Shown in pieces: positions 43,790 to 54,198 of a stretch of DNA of 64,000 nt. Source of the stretch: JBBRHH01 sp963788015. Lineage in GTDB: Bacteria; Planctomycetota; Phycisphaerae; Tepidisphaerales; Tepidisphaeraceae. Under the pieces are notes generated by a model. The model was not told where the DNA came from and ran no database searches. It saw only the letters and a list, made by a program, of their open reading frames with translations. Within the stretch, counting starts at the first letter, position 1. The number at the start of each line of letters is the position of its first letter. The stretch is taken from assembly GCA_963788015.1 (NCBI GenBank), contig CAWBEY010000012.1:2480001-2544000 (forward strand). Direction: 5' to 3'. A program made the position numbers and the translations under genes.

Positions 43790-44077
43790 GCTGCGTCCGG
43801 CTTTGAAGATTTTTCCGGCAAGCCGCGCCAACAGTTGATCGATAAAGTCCTCTCCATCCACTACCTCACCGCAACTCGCCTGTGCCGCAGCGCGTTTAAG
43901 CTTCCCCTTCAGCGCATCGTGGGCCGCGTCACGATCGCGTTCCTGCATTTCAAGCAGCCGCAATCCCTCGCGCACAACTTCGCTGGCGGTCTGATACCGA
44001 CCAGTGCCAACACGATCTTGAACAAACTGTTCCAGTTCGGGGGTCAGAGAGACATTAAGGCTGCTTCGGGAAGGCAT
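43790..44077 (-). CDS. parD: ParD-type ribbon-helix-helix antitoxin
   Basis: Starts MPSRSSLNVSLTPELEQFVQ, followed by the helix region GRYQTASEVVREGLRLLEMQ, and a C-terminal toxin-wrapping arm with DGEDFIDQLLARL. This is the classical RHH antitoxin of about 85-95 residues that represses its own promoter and neutralises ParE. As sequenced it reads through into parE. Its start is 100 bp from the divergent Phd-like gene, so both promoters lie in that gap. Confidence 0.8.
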
Positions 44078-44176
44078 AACCTCATCATATCAGTGCATCC
44101 GCAGGGTGTCAAATTGTGACACCCACACTTTCTCGTATGCCTATACCTGTTGTCGCGGACGGATACCATTCATTTT

Positions 44177-44398
44177 ATGTCGCAGATGATTCCAATCGAG
44201 CAGGCATCAGTCGAACTACGCGGATTGGTCCGCGCGCTGCGGCCAGGGGATGAGATCGTCTTGACAGACAATGGTAAACCAGTCGCGCGAATCGTGCCCA
44301 GCGCCGCACCCCGCACGCGGGTGGCCGGGGCTGGGAAGGGGCTGCTCGAAAGCGTGAAGGAAGATGAGGAGCACCTTGATGAGTGCAGGGAATCATGT
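44177..44398 (+). CDS. Phd/YefM-type antitoxin, no toxin partner visible
   Basis: From ATG 44177: MSQMIPIEQASVELRGLVRA, LRPGDEIVLTDNGKPVARIV, the standard Phd/YefM DNA-binding fold, and a tail ending KEDEEHLDE. The frame then leaves the family pattern near 44390 (a missing base would give the usual EF(R/K)EYM ending). No PIN or Doc toxin reads downstream; 44400-44620 holds no gene and only a CTTCGTG/CTTTGTGG periodic stretch near 44490. Probably an orphan or decayed module. Confidence 0.65.
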
Positions 44399-44620
44399 CG
44401 CTGCCGCCCTACTCAACAGGCACATCTACTCCGGTTCAATCCGCAAACATGCTGTTACCCTTGGGCAGCCAGTGTATAAAACCCCACAAAACCTCTTCGT
44501 GACTTTGTGGCTTCGTGGTTTTGCTTGCCCTCCCGTCGATCCCGGGTCCCCCTGTTGCGAGCCTCGCATTACCAGCCTAACATCGAATCCCAACGCCCGC
44601 CCACCCCCGAGGTCCAGCGC

Positions 44621-46696
44621 ATGCACCATTATCGATCTCTAATCTTTCTCCTTCTGGTCGCCGTTTCACCCGCCTTTGCCCGCGCTGATTCCCCCACCAC
44701 CCGGCCGAGCCTCTTCGACCCCGCCCGCCACATGCACGTTTCCGAAGTCAAGGCCGGCATGAAAGGCTACGGCCTTTCGGTCTTCAGCGGCACAAAGATC
44801 GAGCGATTCGACGTAGAAGTGCTTTCCATCCTCAAGAATTTCAATCCCAAGTTCGACGTCGTTCTCATCACCTGCAAGGGGGCTAACCTCGAACACACCG
44901 GCAGCATCGCCGGCATGAGCGGTTCGCCGATCTTTCTGAAAGATGATGAAGGGCGGGAAAGAATGATCGGCGCTTTCGCCTATGGCTGGCCGCTTATGAA
45001 AGACCCCGTGGCCGGCGTGCAGCCCATCGAGTACATGCTGAAGATCCCCAACGAAAAGCAGGATGTCGGCCAGGCGCAGGCGGGCCTTCGCGCCCCAACC
45101 ACCAACGTGGCCTCACCCTCGCATGCGCAAGGCCAGATTCGCTGGCGATTGCAGGACGTGGTCATGCTTCCTGGCATGACCCGCGCCCCGCAACCTGGCC
45201 GTTCGCCGCGTTCGGCACACTCGCACCCAACACATCCCTCCTCGGCAACACCGACGATAACACCAAACTCCGCCCGCTGGCGACGCCCCTGATGTCGGCC
45301 GGCCTTTCTTCCAAAATGCTCGAACAATTCGGGCCCCTCCTCACGGCCAACGGTGTCACGCCCCTCCAGGCCGGCGGTGCAAGTGCCGACGTCGCGAACG
45401 CCGACGTCGAACCTGAAACTCGAGCCCGGCTCAACCCTCGCCGTCCCGCTTCTCACCGGCGACATGGACCTCACCGCCATCGGCACCTGCACCGAAGTTC
45501 GAGGCCAGCGCATCTACGGCTTTGGCCACTCCTTCAACAACGAAGGCCCGATCGATCTGCCCATGGGCACGGGCTACATCCACACCGTCATCGCCAATCT
45601 CATGACCAGCTTCAAGCTCGGCTCCGTGAGTGAAATAAAAGGCACACTGTCCAACGATCAGGTGGTGGGCGTGGCCGGGCGGGTGGGTGAAACCGCCCCA
45701 ACCGTTCCCATGCAGATTCGCGTGATCTACGCCGATGGCTCACTGGATCAGACATTTCATTTCAAGGCCGCCCTTCACCCGCGCTTCACCCCCCTGCTGA
45801 CGGGCATGGCCGTCGCCGCCGCGACCACGGGCCGGCAGGAATTTCCGCAGTATCACACCCTTGATTACGACTTGGCCGTTGAGTTTGAGAACGGCCAGAC
45901 CATCAAGATCCAGAACACGTCCGTCAACGCCTCGGCCGCGGACATTTTCTCCGAAATCGCCACCCCCATCGTCGCCGCCGGCGAAAATCCCTTTGGCCGA
46001 ATCCTTCTGAAAAACGTCACCGGCACCGTGAACGTGACTGCCAAAGCCCGCGAGGCCGAGATTCATTCCGTGAACGTACCCAAGACCAAATATGAGCCAG
46101 GCGACACGGTGAAGTTGTTCGTCACCTATCGCCCATTCCACGGCGCCGACGCCGTCCTGCCGGTTGATTTTGAACTGCCCCGCGACTTGGCCGACGGACA
46201 GTACGAATTTCACGTCTCCGACTGGCAGACCTACCTGCAGGAAGAGCAGCAGATTCGTCCATTTCGTTTCTCGGCCCAGAACACGCGCGAGGTTTTCGCG
46301 GCCCTTCAAGATCTCGCTTCGCTCCGCCACAACGCGCTCTACCTGCGACTCCTGCGCCGGGCGGATGGGGTGGCCATTGGCCGGACCGCCATGCCGCTTT
46401 TGCCTTCTTCGCGCCGGCAGGTGCTGACCGGGGCCGGGCTGAGTGACGTAACGCCTTATGTCAGCTCAACGCTCAAGACCGTCCCGACTGGCGACGTCAT
46501 GACCGGCAACGCACAGTTCACCCTGACGATCAACCGCGAGGGGAAGGTCGAGACCGGAAAGATTCACCCGGCCGGCCACGAACCCGCTGCCGCCCCTTCC
46601 CCCAAATCCGAAGAGGCCAAACCCAAGCCGGCCAACAAGCCCGAAACCGCGCCCCCCGACGCAACGCCCGCCCCCAAGGACGGGCCGGCCAAATAA
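44621..46696 (+). CDS. SpoIVB-type (S55) peptidase-like secreted protein, frameshifted
   Basis: Starts at ATG 44621 with a signal peptide (SLIFLLLVAVSPAFARAD). An S55-like region follows: EVKAGMKGYGLSVFSGTKIE, VVLITCKGANLEHTGSIAGM with the nucleophile motif GMSGSP, and IGAFAYGWPLMKDP. Frames change near 45200-45290 and 45400, after which MLEQFGPLLTANGVTPLQAG and LEPGSTLAVPLLTGDMDLTA continue. An IYGFGHSFNNEGPIDLPMGT segment is typical of the family core. The C-terminal 50 residues are Pro/Lys-rich. In sporulators SpoIVB is a signalling protease; here it is probably a periplasmic protein. It lies 47 bp before the beta-propeller gene. Confidence 0.75.
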
Positions 46697-46743
46697 CGCC
46701 CGCTCGCCTTTCTCGCTGTCCATCAAAAATCACCGGAGCTTTT

Positions 46744-49087
46744 ATGCGAAAACTAATTGCCCTTCTGCTTCTCGCCGCCGCTAGCCCCGCGCTGGCTGTG
46801 GGCACTTCCCACTGGACCCACGCCAGCGAGGCCGAGTTTCGCAAAGGCACGTTTCACAACATCGTCAGCACCAACCTGGGCGAGCTGAAACTCTCCCGCG
46901 CCATCAAGCTGCTTCTGGAACAGGATGCCCGCGTCAGCAGCGTGTATGCCTTGGCCGAGGCCCCCGACGGCACCATCTACGCGGCCACCGGGCCCAATGG
47001 CATTTTGCTCACAATCAAGGACGAAAAAGTCACCCCCGCACTCACGATCGAGGATGCGAATATCTTCTCCCTAAAGGTCGATTCCAAAGGCGCCCTGCTG
47101 CTGGGCACTGGCGGCGAAAAGGGCCGAATCCTGCGCCTGGAAAAAGGGAGCGACAAACCCGTCGAAATCTTCTCGGCCGACTCCGTGCAATACATCTGGG
47201 CCATCCAGCAAACCCCCGACGGCAACATCTACGCCGCCACCGGCCCCAACGGCCAGCTTTGGGAGATCAAGCCCGACGGCAGCAAATCCATTGTCTTCGA
47301 TTCCGATGAAAACAACATGCTGTCGATGATCTCCGACGGCAAAGACTTGCTCTACGTCGGCACCGATCCCAATGGCCTGGTCTATCGCATCAATAGAAAA
47401 ACCAAGGAAGTCTTCGTCCTTTTCAACGCGGCCGAGAATGAAGTGGCCGTCTTCGCGCTCGACAGCAAGGGCAACCTATACGCCGGCACCGCCCAGGCCG
47501 GCGACGGCCCCGAAGCCGAAGCCGCCCAGATTGCAGCCACCGAAAAAGTCGGCCGGCCTGAAGGCAGTGGCGCTTCATCCCCCATCCCTTCACCGCCCGC
47601 CCACAAAGAACCCCAGCCGCCAACGCTCCCCGATCCCACGCCCGGCGAACCAGCACCCATCCCTAAGAAAAGTCCAAATGGCTCTTCACTTTTCTATATG
47701 GAAGCCGCCGACTTGCCCGCACTCCTGTCGGCAGATCCACAAAAAAGCCCGCTCCCGGGCGGCCCAAAGAAGCATCGCCATCCAACCACCTCCCCCGCCC
47801 GACCACCCGCGGGCAAGGTTACTCCCGACGCCAATGCCGCCGGCAAACCCGCGCCCGAGGGCAACGCCATTTACAAGATCGATCCCAACGGGTTCGTCAC
47901 CGAAATCTTCCGCCAGGATGCACTGGTCCTCTCCATCGTCGAGCATGAAGGCGTCCTTCTGGTCGGCACCGGCAGCGAAGGATTGGTGTATCAAGTAAAC
48001 CCCGCAGCCGAGGAAACCAGCGTTCTGGCCAAAAGTGATTCCAAGCAGGTCATGTGCCTGCTTCCCACACACGATGGCCGAATCCTCATGGGCCTGGCCA
48101 ACACCGGCGCGGTCTCCAGCATGTCCAGCGGCAACTCGCCCGATGGCAACTACAGCAGTCCCGTTCTCGACGCCACACAGATCAGCCGGTTTGGCAAGGT
48201 CCATCTCCATGGCACATTGCCCAAGGGCGCGACGCTGACGCTCGCCACCCGCAGCGGCAACGTCCGCGACCCGGCCGGCACAGGCTGGTCCAATTGGTCC
48301 GAAGAAGTCGCCGGCCACCGAATATCTCCAGGTTCCTTCCCCCACCGCCCGGTATCTCCAATACCGTTTGTCTTTCGCCACCAAAGACGTCAAGACAACA
48401 CCATCGGTCGATGAGGTGGACATCGCCTATCAGATGCCCAATCTCGCGCCGACGGTGAAGGCGATCAAGGTGGCCGTCTCCGCCGCCAACGAAGAGCATT
48501 CCAAATCACCCTCCCGCATCCGCACCATCGCCTGGGAGGCCGCCGACCCCAATGCCGATGCGCTGGAATTTTCGTTGTTCTTCCGCGGTCAAGCCAGCGG
48601 CGCGTGGGTGCTGCTCAAGGACGCACTCAAAGAGCCGACTTACGAATGGGACACGCGGGGCGTACCCGATGGCCGGTATGAAATTCGGGTGGTCGCGTCG
48701 GATATAAAAGCCAACCCGATTGGCGAAGGCAAGACCGCCAGCCGCGTGAGCGAGAGCGTGGTGGTGGACAACACGCCGCCGGTCATTGGAGACGTCAAGA
48801 ACACCGTCACCGGCACGTCCGTGCGCATCGCCGCAACCCTCGCCGACCACACTTCAACGGTGGCCGGTTGCGAATATGCGGTGGATTCGCATGATGACTG
48901 GCAAGACGTCGCTCCTTCGGATAGCATCTACGATTCGCCTGAAGAGACGGTGAGCTTTGTCATCGACAAACTAGCCCCCGGCACGCACGTGGTGATGATC
49001 CGGGCCACCGACGATCACGGCAACCAGAGTTACGAGAGCGTGCCGGTGATTATCGCCGAGGGCGCCCAGAAGCAGGCGGCGAAGTAA
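46744..49087 (+). CDS. Secreted beta-propeller-like protein, one frameshift
   Basis: Starts at 46744 after a GGAG site with a signal peptide (KLIALLLLAAASPALAVG). Repeats of the form APDGTIYAATGPNGILLTIK, TPDGNIYAATGPNGQLWEIK and GKDLLYVGTDPNGLVYRINR indicate propeller blades. A Pro-rich insertion of about 110 residues (near 270-380) interrupts the blades. Near 48310 a frameshift joins to TEYLQVPSPTARYLQYRLSF, followed by Fn3/Ig-like segments (TSVRIAATLADHTSTVAGCE, APGTHVVMIRATDDHGNQSY). About 780 residues. Probably co-transcribed with the S55 protein gene; ligand unknown. Confidence 0.7.
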
Positions 49088-49125
49088 AAACGAAGTAAAG
49101 GTTTCGACGACAAAGGTTTAGAGCA

Positions 49126-49260
49126 ATGCATTACCCCCACAAGATCAGCAAGGTCAAACGCGCCCGCAAGCTGGGTTTCCTGGTTCGCATGCAGACCAAA
49201 AAAGGCCGGCAGATGATCAGCCGCAAGCGCCGCGCAGGCCGCCGCGTGCAGGTCGTCTGA
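49126..49260 (+). CDS. rpmH: 50S ribosomal protein L34
   Basis: A 44-codon gene reading MHYPHKISKVKRARKLGFLV then RMQTKKGRQMISRKRRAGRR and VQVV. The KR-x-R-x-GF-x-x-RM-x-TK-x-GR-x-x-x-x-x-RR core is the L34 signature; the first eight residues differ from the usual KRTFQPS start. rnpA, the normal neighbour, does not follow. A 6-bp stem (GATCGC...GCGATC, 49262-49286) lies just after the stop. Confidence 0.88.
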   Translation: MHYPHKISKVKRARKLGFLVRMQTKKGRQMISRKRRAGRRVQVV

Positions 49261-49549
49261 TCGATCGCCAAGCAAAGAAGCGATCAAAATTCTGAGTGCA
49301 GGTTCCGACGCTTCGCGCGTAAGATCGTGCGCAACTGAGTCGCAAGTGGAGAGCAGCGGCCGGCCGATTCATTCAAAGCCGTCCGTTCAACATCAGGGGA
49401 AATCAACCGTACGCGCAGTACAGGCGGCCTAGCTTTACAGGTACACCGCCCTCTGCGCCCAGTTTTGCCCCGGCAAGCGCAGCATCCCGTTCCGCCGACC
49501 GGGTATGTTCATCACCCATGCGACTTTGCCAAACAGGATGGACGATCAA

Positions 49550-51695
49550 ATGCACCCGATGAAAATGCACCCCAGCCCCCGGCCACACAACGGCGTCACC
49601 GCCCGCTACCTCCCCTACTCCGCCATCGAAACCCTCGAAGCCCGGCGGTTTCTCTCGACCACCGTTCTCGACTTCGGCGGGGCGGGCGGCATCTCTCACT
49701 CCGGCTTCACCGGCGCATTGGCCACCCAGAAAGGCCGGGGCGTGGTCGCCAACAACCTCAGCGTGGGCAACGGCGTTCTCCGCGTCACCACTACGGCCGG
49801 CGACATGTACAGCACCCGAAACTCCCAGGACAACGCGCTGGACCTGCCGCTCGACGGCACCAAAAACTTTACCGTCCAGACCCGCCTCGTCATCCTCCCC
49901 TTCACCCACAATTTTCAAAGCGGCGGCATCTTCGTCGGCACAAATGAAAACAACTACGTCAAGCTGATCGCCGGCTACAACGGCGGCGACGGGCATCCAA
50001 CTCGGCAGCGAGACCGGCGGCAAATTTACCCCCGCCGCCGCCCACCACTTCAACTTCCCCGGCGTCAAATCCCTTGATGTGCGTCTGGTGGGCAACGCGG
50101 CCTCGAAGATCCTTAAAGCCTTCTACCGCGTCAACAGCTCCAGCGAGAGCAAATGGATCAGCGCTGGGCAAGTCAAGAACACCAGTGTCTTCACTTCAAG
50201 CAGCAAGGCCGGCATCCTCACCACCAACACGGGTTCCACGCACGCCGTCACCGTGCGATTCGACTCGTTCTCGCTGATCAACAACGCGCCCGGCTCGCAC
50301 CCCTCGCCGCCGCCGCCAACCTCGCCGCCTCCGCCACCGCCAAACTCCCCGCCGCCCGTGTCGCCGCCCCCCCCGGCATCGGGTTCTGGCCTGAAACTCC
50401 GCGGGCCCTTTGACGCCACCTCAGCCGTCGGCGGCAATCAGGATGAGAACGTCGTGGCCATCAATCCCGCCAATCCCAACAACGTGGTGGTCCTCTCCCT
50501 CGACGGCGGGACCGGCGGCAGCGCCATGACCGTCAGCCGCAGCTTCGACGGCGGCGCAACCTTCTCCACCCTCCTTGTCGGCGGTACCCAGGATGGACTA
50601 AGCACTCGCACCGTGCGCGAGGATCCGCACGTCGCGTTCGACGCCTTTGGCAATTGCTACATCGCTTATGTCGTGGGCGTGGGGGACAACGACGTGCGCG
50701 TCATGTGCGGCCGCAGCACCAACGGCGGCGCAAGCTTCAACATCACCACCGCCGCCGGCGGACCGGGCACCGGCGTCGTCGCCGATGGCTTAAACATGAC
50801 CGCCGGCGTCGAGGCTTCCAATCATGCCCGTCAGGCCGTCTACATCAGCTACACGGACTACGGCGTCAATCGCGTCTACGTCACCCACGCCGTATCCAGC
50901 GGCCTGGGACAATTCGGCGGCTTTTCCGTCCAGCGTGTCAGCGGCACGCCCAACGGCAACGAGTCCAGCGTCGCCCTCGACGCCAGCGGCAAGGTGGCCG
51001 TCGCGTGGCAGAACCCCGATGGCGGGCCGGGGCCATCCACTCTTTTCCTTGCGACCTCCGACGGCGGCGGTGCGGGTTTCACTTCCGAAAATTTCATCGC
51101 CAAAACGGCCGCCGGCGGCTTTACGCACATCCCGGCCGAACCGGATCGCGGCTTTGACGCCGAAACGCACATCGCCTTCGACCGCAGCAACGGTCCCAAT
51201 CGCGGCCGGCTTTATCTGGCCAACGTCGACAATGTCGCCGGCGGCGCTGACACCGACATCGTGCTTCGCTACACCGACGACCTGGGCGGCCACTGGAGCA
51301 GCGCTATTTTCGTCAACGACGACACCGGCCATGCCAGCCAGTTCAATCCCGCCCTCGACGTTGATCCCTCCACCGGCTACGTCGGCGTTTCGTGGTATGA
51401 CGCCCGCAACAGCCCCAACAACACCAGCGTCGAAGAGTTCGTCGCCATCAGCAAAAACCACGGCCAGTCATTCCTGACCAACGTCCAGGTGGCCTCCGGC
51501 CTCTCAACCCAATCCCCAAGCAACAACGCCAGCGGCGGCGCAGGCGACCAAGACTTCGGCGACTATTCCGGCCTGGCGTTTTACCGCGGCAAGCTCATCC
51601 CATCCTGGGTAGACAACACCAACGCCACCCACAACAACCCCAACGGCGCAGGGTCGCTCTTTGACATTTATACGGCCGTGCTGACGGTGGTTTGA
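49550..51695 (+). CDS. LEPR-type secreted surface protein with Pro-rich linker and BNR-like repeats, one frameshift
   Basis: Begins near 49550 (MHPMKMHPSPRPHNG, preceded by AGGATGGA) and soon shows YLPYSAIETLEARRFLSTTV, an LEPR-like export signature common in Phycisphaerae. The first part (LDFGGAGGISHSGFTG, SGGIFVGTNENNYVKLIAGY) resembles a lectin/laminin-type beta-sandwich. A frameshift near 49990 joins to KSLDVRLVGNAASKILKAFY. A linker of Pro/Ser runs (SPPPPTSPPPPPPNSPPP) leads to sialidase-like repeats (SRSFDGGATFSTLLVGG, IAYVVGVGDNDVRVM, PALDVDPSTGYVGVSWYDAR). About 715 residues, likely cell-surface; enzymatic activity not inferred. Confidence 0.75.
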
Positions 51696-52027
51696 CCGCG
51701 AAACAGGTCCCATAGCCCCCACGCCGCCCGCTGGTCGAGCATGCCGTTTATGGGCCGCGTTTGACCAGCGAAGGCAACCGTTCAATCGAGCAGCCGGTCA
51801 GATTCCGTCTCCGGAAGCGAAACCAGAGCGCGGGAAGTTTTGCTCAAAGATTAGCGCCGATGAGCCAACGCACGGGCTTTCCTTTTGGCATCTGCCGTCG
51901 GCTGGATTCAAACCAAACGATTAATGTCCGCTCGCATTCTCAGCGATGAATTTCGCGGGCGTCTGTTGTTTGACACTTGAGAGATTTCCATGACGACTTG
52001 AGGGTAAGATGAATGCTTCTTGCGACA
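51696..52027. other. Non-coding interval
   Basis: About 330 bp between the LEPR-type gene and the remnants at 52028. I see no gene, hairpin terminator or repeat of note. Short open frames on either strand lack start signals. Confidence 0.4.
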
Positions 52028-52213
52028 TTAGCCCATCGCGGTGAACAATTCCGCCGCGACTGCAACAGCTTTTTCCCACTTCAGCGGGGATGTCGCAACG
52101 ACTTCATTAAATCAATATGCGCAGGTCGAATCGTAAAGGAGCATCCCGTCTGGATTCTCGAAGGACAACCGATGTGCCGCCAGTACGATTCCTCGGCAAT
52201 GCTCCTCAGACAT
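52028..52213 (-). pseudogene. Small unidentified protein with an in-frame TGA
   Basis: From ATG 52213 the frame reads MSEEHCRGIVLAAHRLSFEN and PDGMLLYDSTCAY. It meets TGA at 52114-52112, then continues in the same frame as FNEVVATSPLKWEKAVAVAA and ELFTAMG to TAA at 52030-52028. Both parts have normal protein composition. The start overlaps the stop of the upstream fragment by a few bases, as in coupled genes. Family not recognised; nonsense mutation or a base error are equally possible. Confidence 0.4.
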
Positions 52214-52494
52214 CATAGATGGAGTCCCCAATGAAGTCAGCAGGGTATCTTTCTGTGATTGGCATATATTTCAAGACCTCGAGCGGCTGGAGGTGCGTAT
52301 GAAGCGGAGTCGGCCTTTCCGAGCGGTGTGCAGGGGCAACGACAACAAAATGTTGTGGCAGTCATCCGCATATCCTGCCCTTACAAATCGGTGTACTAAG
52401 TCTGCGATTTCCGGTTCGGCATCAGTAGCTATCGAATCGGCAGGTTGCAGAACAGCTAAAGGATGTTGAACTTCATTATTAGCATTCTGGGGAG
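52206..52494 (-). pseudogene. 3' part of an unidentified gene truncated at the REP element
   Basis: The minus strand from 52494 reads NEVQHPLAVLQPADSIATDA and LVHRFVRAGYADDCHNILLS. After a frameshift near 52300 it reads LQPLEVLKYMPITERYPADF and IGDSIYDV to a stop at 52206. Upstream it runs straight into the REP sequence at 52500, so the 5' end has been displaced. Beyond the RAYT unit, near 54990, the same strand opens MGWDALRSESSTADQLATNG, a possible lost N-terminus. Function unknown. Confidence 0.4.
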
Positions 52495-52499
52495 ATAAC

Positions 52500-52515
52500 T
52501 AAAGGTGACGCGAAC
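52500..52515. repeat. REP palindrome, left part, containing the IS target duplication
   Basis: TAAAGGTGACGCGAAC at 52500-52515; the last 11 bases, GTGACGCGAAC (52505-52515), are repeated at 54164-54174. Joining the two sides restores the palindrome AAAGGTGACGCGAACCTTTA, showing that the IS element inserted into it. Confidence 0.9.
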
Positions 52516-54163
52516 TAATGGCATTAAGCTAAGCCTCCCGGTTCGGTAATCATTGTATCTTATACGGTTGTAGTGGAGTAAGGGCGCCGGGCGCAGCGGC
52601 CTGATCCCTGGGCGGATCGCCCCGGCTCCTCAGTGCCTCCCGCATCTGCACCGCGGCTTGTTCAGCCGGTCGTACTCCTTGGGCCGCCTCTTCAGCGCCC
52701 GCGGCTCCAGGCGATCCGGACGCAGCGGGTTGACCAGTAATCTTGGCATTGCTTCCCCCGGCACGGCGTGGCACATCCAGGCCAGCGTGTCGGCAAAACT
52801 CATACGGTCCACCGCCACTCCCTGCCGCGCCGCCGCGCACAGCATCACCGACCGCACCAGGTTGTAGACCAGCGTGAAGACCGCCAGCTCCTTGAGCACC
52901 CCGGCCACGCTCTTGCAGCGCAGGATTTCCATCCCCATCGTCGTTTTCAGGTGCCTCAGGTTCGTCTCCACGTCCCAGCGCCGCAGCCGCAGTTCAAACA
53001 GCTGCTCCGCGGGATATTCCGCCGGGTCCAACAGCGTGGTGACGCAGGTGAGCGTGATGGGGCGAAAACCCTTGCGGCAGAGCGTGCGCCGCACCTCCCG
53101 CACCACGATCGAATCGGGCAGGGCGGCGTACTGCTCGGCCGTCATCCACTTGGGCCGGTTGGGCGGCTTGAACCACTCCACCAGCTGGTCCTGCTCCCCG
53201 ATGCTCTTGAGCCACTTTGAACGCGCCACGCCTTTGTCAGGGCTCTTCAGCGAAGTGTGTGGCCGGTCAGGGGTGAAGTCCACGATCCGCTTGTGGTGGG
53301 CGGGGAACAGCCCATGCATCCCTCCCTGCATGAGCAGGGCGAAGTGGGCCCACGTGCCGAAGCTGTCGTCGCCGATCACCAGGTCCCCGGCCCGCAGGTG
53401 CGCGTGCGTCTTTGACACCTGGCTCATCTCGTGGGTGCGCAGCGGGGCGGCGATGGCGTCGTGGATCAGGCCCGTGCGGGCGTCGAACAGAGTCAGGAGA
53501 TGTGCGATGGGAAAGCCGCATCCCTCTTTCTGCGCTCCGTGCTGGCCGAAGTGCTTTTGAAGGTCGGGGGTGTCGGGCATGGAGAAGCTGGAGCCGTCGA
53601 CGTGGAAGGTGCGGTGGCCGCGCCACAGGTGATCGTTCTCCGCCGCAGCGGCCCCGGGCTCAGCGTCGCCGCACGTTGCCTTTGCCGCACCTGTCTCCGC
53701 CGTCAGTTCCTCGCAGACGCCGCGGGCCAGGCGCTTGATCACTTCCAGAGGCAGTCGCTGGCGTGCCTGGCAGAAAGCCGACGCGGTGAACTGCCGGGGT
53801 GGGTCCTTCGGCCCAACGCCTTCGCGGCCCCCACCGGCGGCGGCGATGTGCCGCACCTCGGAGCAGGGGACGTTGCCGCGGGCCACCTGCTCCAGGAACA
53901 GGCCCATGGTGCTGGCGGGGTTCAGCGGCCCGTCGCGCCAGTCATGCCCGGCGGCGGCGCAGCGCGGTCGATGCTCTTTTGGCTCAGCGCTTCCAGCGGC
54001 TTGTCCTTGATCGCGTTCAGCGTGGCGAGGATACTGCGGCCCATCCGTGGCCTCCTGTGTTTGATGTTGCTTTGACAACACCATCATCGCAGGTGGCCGC
54101 TTCTGGCGCAAATGTAGTAAGTTCAGTGAAGGCGCGGAGTTATGGCTTGGCTTAATGCCATTA
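52516..54163 (-). mobile_element. IS4-family insertion sequence (1648 bp) with target duplication
   Basis: Terminal inverted repeats of 19 bp, TAATGGCATTAAGCTAAGC at 52516-52534 and its complement with one mismatch at 54145-54163, bound a single transposase gene on the minus strand. Direct 11-bp duplications GTGACGCGAAC at 52505-52515 and 54164-54174 flank the element, within the size range of the IS4 family. Perfect duplications and near-perfect ends point to a recent insertion. Confidence 0.93.
52630..54044 (-). CDS. IS4-family DDE transposase, one frameshift near the N-terminus
   Basis: The likely start is ATG 54044 (MGRSILATLNAIKDKPLEAL). A frameshift near 53960-53975 leads into GHDWRDGPLNPASTMGLFLE, the usual IS4 N-terminal pattern. 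The catalytic region includes FHVDGSSFSMPDTPDLQKHF (first Asp), DLVIGDDSFGTWAHFALLMQ (second Asp) and RRWDVETNLRHLKTTMGMEI, which fits the R(3)E(6)K signature with the third catalytic Glu. About 470 residues. If the frameshift is real the copy is inactive; the intact ends suggest otherwise. Confidence 0.88.
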
Positions 54164-54180
54164 GTGACGCGAACCTTTAC
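54164..54180. repeat. REP palindrome, right part, after the IS
   Basis: GTGACGCGAACCTTTAC: the second copy of the 11-bp target duplication followed by the remaining palindrome arm. It lies 18 bp beyond the 3' end of the RAYT gene. Confidence 0.85.
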
Positions 54181-54198
54181 TCCACTTCCACCGCTTTC

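Noticed and set aside
43259..44077. A genuine ParD-ParE fusion protein with a 75-residue extension
   Set aside because: An ATGA overlap at the junction and a good ParE ending in an alternative frame fit two separate genes with sequence errors, given the indel load.
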